Positions 6,034 through 8,084 of a stretch of 8,084 bases of DNA are shown piece after piece. The DNA comes from JAENVT01 sp031370745 (GTDB taxonomy: Bacteria; Actinomycetota; Acidimicrobiia; Acidimicrobiales; Ilumatobacteraceae). The stretch is from assembly GCA_031370745.1 (NCBI GenBank), contig JANMQX010000222.1, positions 1 to 8,084 of the forward strand. Direction: 5' to 3'. Both the position numbers and the translations under genes were made by a program. Under the pieces are notes generated by a model. It saw nothing but the letters and a program-made list of their open reading frames with translations, did no database searches and was not told where the DNA came from. How positions within the stretch are numbered: position 1 is the stretch's first letter; every line of letters begins with the position of its first letter.

Positions 6034-6795
6034 TCAGCTGCGTTGCGAGCGCTGTGACACGTGCCAACCCATCACCGCTCGTTGCAGCGCGGTGAGCAGC
6101 ACCAGGCTGATCGTTCCGAGGATTGCCATCGAGAAGATCGCCGCCCACAGCCGCTCACCCTGATTGCCTGCGAATGCCCGGCTGCCGATCTCGCCGAGTC
6201 CGCCAGTGCCCTTTTCTGCGAGGTACGCGACGACCAAGGCGAGCCCGGTGTTGTACTTGGCAGCGGTGAAGAGCGACGGAAGAGCCGATGGCAGCCGCAG
6301 GTGCCACAGCACCTCCCAACGTGAGGCGTCGACCGAGGCGAGCAACTCTCGGCTGGAAGGGTCGGCGCCGCGCATGCCATCGGCTGCGGCGAAGGCGAAG
6401 GCAGGAAGCGAGACCAGTGCGACGATGAAGACGACTGGTTTCTCGGAGAACGAGCCCAGGCCGATCTTGAGCGAGGCGATGTAGGCCGCGAAGGGCGTCA
6501 CGGCAATGAGCGTCAGCACGGGTTGTGTGGCGGACTCGAGGAACCTCGACGCAGCCATCGCCGCCCCGACGAAGAGTGCGACGATTATTGCGATAGCGAA
6601 CCCCAACGCGGCGTGTTTCATCGTCAGCAGCGATGCTCGGAAGTAGTCGTTGGGGAACTCGCCGAGGTACCGCAAGATCCGGCTGGGCGCAGCGAGAACG
6701 TATGGCCGGATGTCGAAGGTGCGAACGGCGGCTTCCCACACGCCGAAGAACGCCGCCAATCCGACGATCGGAGCGATGTACCGCGTGCGGTTCAC
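6034..6795 (-). CDS. ABC transporter permease, NitT/TauT type (BPD_transp_1)
   Basis: The 253-residue membrane subunit of the importer. Hydrophobic segments are visible at about 7-24, 62-83, 92-111, 120-138, 182-197 and 227-245, consistent with the usual six-helix permease. The cytoplasmic coupling loop reads ELLASVDASRWEVLWHLRLPSALP (150-173): the E, SRW and LP of the EAA motif are present, but the normally conserved glycine is aspartate (D156). The start is the GTG at 6795-6793, whose bases GTGA overlap the TGA stop of the ATPase gene; GGAAGGGG upstream gives good ribosome binding. A longer frame to 6837 lies inside the ATPase gene and has no family similarity. It works with the neighbouring ATPase and lipoprotein. 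Confidence 0.9.
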   Translation of the reverse strand: MNRTRYIAPIVGLAAFFGVWEAAVRTFDIRPYVLAAPSRILRYLGEFPNDYFRASLLTMKHAALGFAIAIIVALFVGAAMAASRFLESATQPVLTLIAVTPFAAYIASLKIGLGSFSEKPVVFIVALVSLPAFAFAAADGMRGADPSSRELLASVDASRWEVLWHLRLPSALPSLFTAAKYNTGLALVVAYLAEKGTGGLGEIGSRAFAGNQGERLWAAIFSMAILGTISLVLLTALQRAVMGWHVSQRSQRS

Positions 6796-7553
6796 CGGTG
6801 CGCCCCTTCCAACAGGGCATGACGGACAACCCTGCACAGCTCGAAGAATCGCGGATCGTCGTCGACATCGTCAGCGCGGGGCCGGGGAAGATCGATCGCG
6901 ATATCGGCGACAATCCGAGCCGGCCGCGGCGAGGAAACGAGCACTCGATCGCTGAGAGCCACCGCCTCGCTGATCGAATGGGTGATGAAGATCGTCGTGA
7001 CACCGCGACCTTCCACCAGGTGGTTCAAGAGCCGGCGCATCTCCGATCGGGTGATCTCATCGAGTGCGGCCAGCGGTTCGTCCATCGCCAGCAGCGGAGC
7101 ACCGAGGGCCAGTGCACGCACGAGGGCCACGCGCTGCTGCATGCCTCCTGAGAGCTCGTGAGGATGCACGTCGAGGAACGATCCGAGACCGACGCGCTCC
7201 AACAACTCGATCGGATTGCTCGTGGTTGGTCCGTTGGCGGTCGCGTTGACGTCGAGCAGCAGACGGGCATTGGCTCGAACTGTCCGCCAGGGGAGCAGAC
7301 CGGGGTGCTGCGGCACGATTGCGACCTGCTTGCGGCGGCGTGCTTCGACGGCCGGTTCCCCGTACACCGAGGCGGTACCCGAGGATGCCGGCTCCAGACC
7401 GGCGACCACACGCAACAGGGTTGACTTTCCGCATCCCGACGGCCCGATGACACTGACGAACGAGCCCTCGTCGACCTCCAGATCGATCCCGGCGATTGTT
7501 TCGAGGTTTCCGAACGACTTGCGCAATCCCCGCAGCGAGACGGCACTCGTCAT
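6792..7553 (-). CDS. ABC transporter ATP-binding protein, NitT/TauT type
   Basis: The 253-residue ATPase subunit that powers the importer. All motifs are intact: Walker A GPSGCGKST (37-45), Q-loop IVPQHPGLLPW (79-89; Q82), signature LSGGMQQR (134-141), Walker B LLAMDEP (154-160; E159 catalytic), D-loop LAALDE (161-166) and H-loop THS (H192). The Q-loop text ending in LLPW is common to the nitrate/sulfonate/taurine subfamily. ATG 7553 is chosen because the domain starts immediately (SLRGLRKSFGN). A Shine-Dalgarno of its own is poor (GGGG about 11 bases upstream), but the start overlaps the stop of a 7-codon leader ORF (ATGA), which suggests coupled translation. It is the first structural gene of the cassette and overlaps the permease start. 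Confidence 0.93.
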   Translation of the reverse strand: MTSAVSLRGLRKSFGNLETIAGIDLEVDEGSFVSVIGPSGCGKSTLLRVVAGLEPASSGTASVYGEPAVEARRRKQVAIVPQHPGLLPWRTVRANARLLLDVNATANGPTTSNPIELLERVGLGSFLDVHPHELSGGMQQRVALVRALALGAPLLAMDEPLAALDEITRSEMRRLLNHLVEGRGVTTIFITHSISEAVALSDRVLVSSPRPARIVADIAIDLPRPRADDVDDDPRFFELCRVVRHALLEGAHR

Positions 7554-7573
7554 GGTCGATGGAGCCCCGACAT
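7550..7573 (-). CDS. Putative 7-residue leader peptide (MSGLHRP) coupled to the ABC ATPase
   Basis: A mini-ORF of seven sense codons plus TGA. Its ATG (7573-7571) lies exactly 7 bases after a TACACT box, so it could be translated from a leaderless transcript. Its TGA overlaps the ATG of the ATPase gene as ATGA, the usual arrangement for translational coupling, and the ATPase lacks a good Shine-Dalgarno. The peptide shows no run of one amino acid that would indicate classical attenuation. A reading frame this short can arise by chance; the combined spacing and overlap are the argument. Confidence 0.4.
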   Translation of the reverse strand: MSGLHRP

Positions 7574-7580
7574 GGGCGAG

Positions 7581-7586
7581 AGTGTA
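7581..7586 (-). promoter_or_regulatory. Putative -10 box of the ABC transporter cassette
   Basis: TACACT on the minus strand fits TANNNT and lies 7 bases before the leader ORF ATG, 27 bases before the ATPase ATG. No good -35 is seen at 16-18 bases. The region between this box and the divergent rpsO promoter is only about 55 bases. Confidence 0.45.
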
Positions 7587-7608
7587 CGGGTGCCAAGAAC
7601 GGCATTCG
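7587..7608. promoter_or_regulatory. Imperfect palindrome next to the cassette -10 box, operator candidate
   Basis: CGGGTGCC (7587-7594) and GGCATTCG (7601-7608) are inverted around a 6-base centre, with 6 of 8 positions matching. The 22-base element fills the expected -10/-35 spacer of the minus-strand promoter, a usual place for a repressor site. It is also upstream of the rpsO -10. No known regulator site is recognised. Confidence 0.3.
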
Positions 7609-7642
7609 GGCCGCAAACGTCGGGAATTGCGCGGCCTGGCGC

Positions 7643-7648
7643 TATCAT
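7643..7648 (+). promoter_or_regulatory. Putative -10 box of rpsO
   Basis: TATCAT is a good TANNNT hexamer in the otherwise GC-rich 183-base divergent region between the ATPase gene and rpsO. A start about 7 bases downstream would give an rpsO leader of roughly 80 bases. No good -35 is found (TTGCGC at 7627-7632 is too close). Confidence 0.5.
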
Positions 7649-7688
7649 GGGCCGGTCCGCCGGGGCGCAACCTCTGGCGTGATGCGTG

Positions 7689-7706
7689 CCGGTTCTCCCG
7701 AACCGG
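7689..7706 (+). promoter_or_regulatory. Stem-loop in the rpsO 5' leader, candidate S15 autoregulatory structure
   Basis: CCGGTTC (7689-7695) and GAACCGG (7700-7706) form a perfect 7-bp stem with loop TCCC. It lies 30 bases upstream of the rpsO ATG inside the predicted leader. In several bacterial groups S15 represses its own synthesis by binding such leaders; whether this one is an S15 site is inferred from position only. Confidence 0.45.
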
Positions 7707-7713
7707 GGCGCGA

Positions 7714-7730
7714 CCTCCAACCAAGGAAGG
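7714..7730 (+). promoter_or_regulatory. Possible hairpin hiding the rpsO Shine-Dalgarno
   Basis: CCTCC (7714-7718) can pair with GGAAGG (7725-7730) with one bulged A and a 6-base loop. The right arm is the rpsO ribosome-binding sequence AAGGAAGG (7723-7730). Such a fold would make translation depend on its opening. It is short and may be only marginally stable. Confidence 0.3.
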
Positions 7731-7736
7731 CAACGA

Positions 7737-7991
7737 ATGTCCAAGCAGGACACGATCGACGCGCACAAGGTGCATGACAGCGACACCGGTTCACCGGAAG
7801 TGCAGATAGCTCTGCTCACCTCCCGGATCAACCAACTCACTGAGCACTTGAAAAACCACAAGAAAGACCACCACAGCCGTCGTGGTCTGCTCATGCTGGT
7901 CGGCCGCCGTCGCCGAATGCTCGACTACGCTCGCAACATAGATATCGAGCGCTATCGCCAGATCGTTCAGAAGAACGGTTTGCGTCGCTAG
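7737..7991 (+). CDS. rpsO: 30S ribosomal protein S15
   Basis: S15 is a primary binding protein of the central domain of 16S rRNA. The 84-residue protein has the family signature throughout: DTGSPEVQIALLTSRINQLTEHLK (17-40), then HKKDHHSRRGLLMLVGRRRRMLDY (43-66), and the ending RYRQIVQKNGLRR. It is slightly shorter than the common 88-89 residues, at the N-terminal end. AAGGAAGG (7723-7730) gives strong ribosome binding 6 bases before ATG 7737. In most bacteria rpsO is followed by pnp and often lies close to ribF; here a minus-strand cassette of about 3.7 kb separates it from ribF. Confidence 0.97.
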   Translation: MSKQDTIDAHKVHDSDTGSPEVQIALLTSRINQLTEHLKNHKKDHHSRRGLLMLVGRRRRMLDYARNIDIERYRQIVQKNGLRR

Positions 7992-8006
7992 TTCGCAAAG
8001 ACTCTT

Positions 8007-8032
8007 GGGCCGGGCCATTTGGCTCGGCCCTT
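8007..8032 (+). terminator. Strong stem-loop after rpsO
   Basis: GGGCCGGGCC (8007-8016) pairs with GGCTCGGCCC (8021-8030) over 10 bp (one G·U) around the loop ATTT, starting 15 bases after the rpsO stop. Only two T follow, so termination may be partial. A stable hairpin between rpsO and pnp is known in other bacteria as an RNase III or attenuation site. Confidence 0.6.
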
Positions 8033-8039
8033 GGTACAT

Positions 8040-8076
8040 CGGACGCAAAGTCCGCAACAACCAGGGCCGCCGGCCC
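8040..8076 (+). promoter_or_regulatory. Two further stem-loops at the window end, probable pnp leader
   Basis: CGGAC-GCAAA-GTCCG (8040-8054) and GGGCC-GCC-GGCCC (8064-8076) are perfect 5-bp stems in series after the larger rpsO hairpin. No start codon follows before the window ends at 8084. In E. coli and Streptomyces the rpsO-pnp spacer carries structures cut by RNase III and used in pnp autoregulation; the same role here is inferred from position. Confidence 0.4.
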
Positions 8077-8084
8077 GATCAAAC

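Noticed and set aside
6796..6837. Longer permease start at 6837
   Set aside because: The extra residues overlap the ATPase gene, and the GTGA overlap with a good ribosome-binding sequence at 6795 is the usual arrangement.
8040..8076. Resemblance to a cyclic-di-GMP (GEMM) riboswitch because of GGACGCAAAG
   Set aside because: Only this short piece matches; the companion GGGCAAACC half and the receptor pairing are not present, and the bases are explained by a simple 5-bp hairpin between rpsO and the presumed pnp.
1..8084. Insertion sequences, CRISPR arrays, tRNA genes, prophage genes
   Set aside because: No transposase, repeat-spacer pattern, cloverleaf or phage gene was seen on either strand; the cassette between ribF and rpsO shows no flanking repeats or integrase.

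Overview
This GC-rich window looks like chromosomal DNA of an actinobacterium, probably a deep-branching one of the Acidimicrobiia kind (an inference from gene content and protein style, not from a search). Three things point there: the infB–ylxP–rbfA–truB–ribF–rpsO translation cluster, a DsbA-fold protein closely resembling the mycothiol-dependent reductase Rv2466c of Mycobacterium, and -10 boxes of the actinobacterial TANNNT type placed directly in front of start codons.

Plus strand, left part (1-3895): the 3' end of infB (IF-2), a DsbA-fold reductase with a CPWA active site, a DUF503/YlxP protein, rbfA, truB (overlapping rbfA by 14 bases) and ribF (bifunctional riboflavin kinase/FMN adenylyltransferase). 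Plus strand, right end: rpsO (S15) at 7737-7991, followed by three stem-loops leading to what is probably pnp just outside the window.

Minus strand, middle (7573-3900): a four-gene cassette sits between ribF and rpsO, which are normally close neighbours. In transcription order it is a 7-codon leader ORF, a NitT/TauT-type ABC ATPase, its permease (GTGA overlap), a chorismate mutase domain fused to a 4-hydroxyphenylpyruvate-dioxygenase-like VOC domain, and an NMT1/THI5-like lipoprotein that binds the substrate. The ATPase, permease and binding protein form one importer of unknown substrate. The fused enzyme lies between permease and binding protein, which suggests it serves the same small-molecule pathway. 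The cassette ends 4 bases from the ribF stop, tail to tail.

The most notable regulatory pattern is a repeated hexamer. TANNNT followed by exactly 7 bases and ATG occurs before the DsbA-like gene, ylxP, the chorismate mutase-VOC gene and the 7-codon leader ORF. ribF has the same with 8 bases and GTG. Four of the boxes (DsbA-like, ylxP, ribF, binding protein) share the longer form GATAGSST. This is the architecture of leaderless actinobacterial transcripts, and it fits the absence of usable Shine-Dalgarno sequences at several of these genes. The least conventional items are the chorismate mutase-VOC fusion with several altered catalytic positions and the coupled leader ORF.
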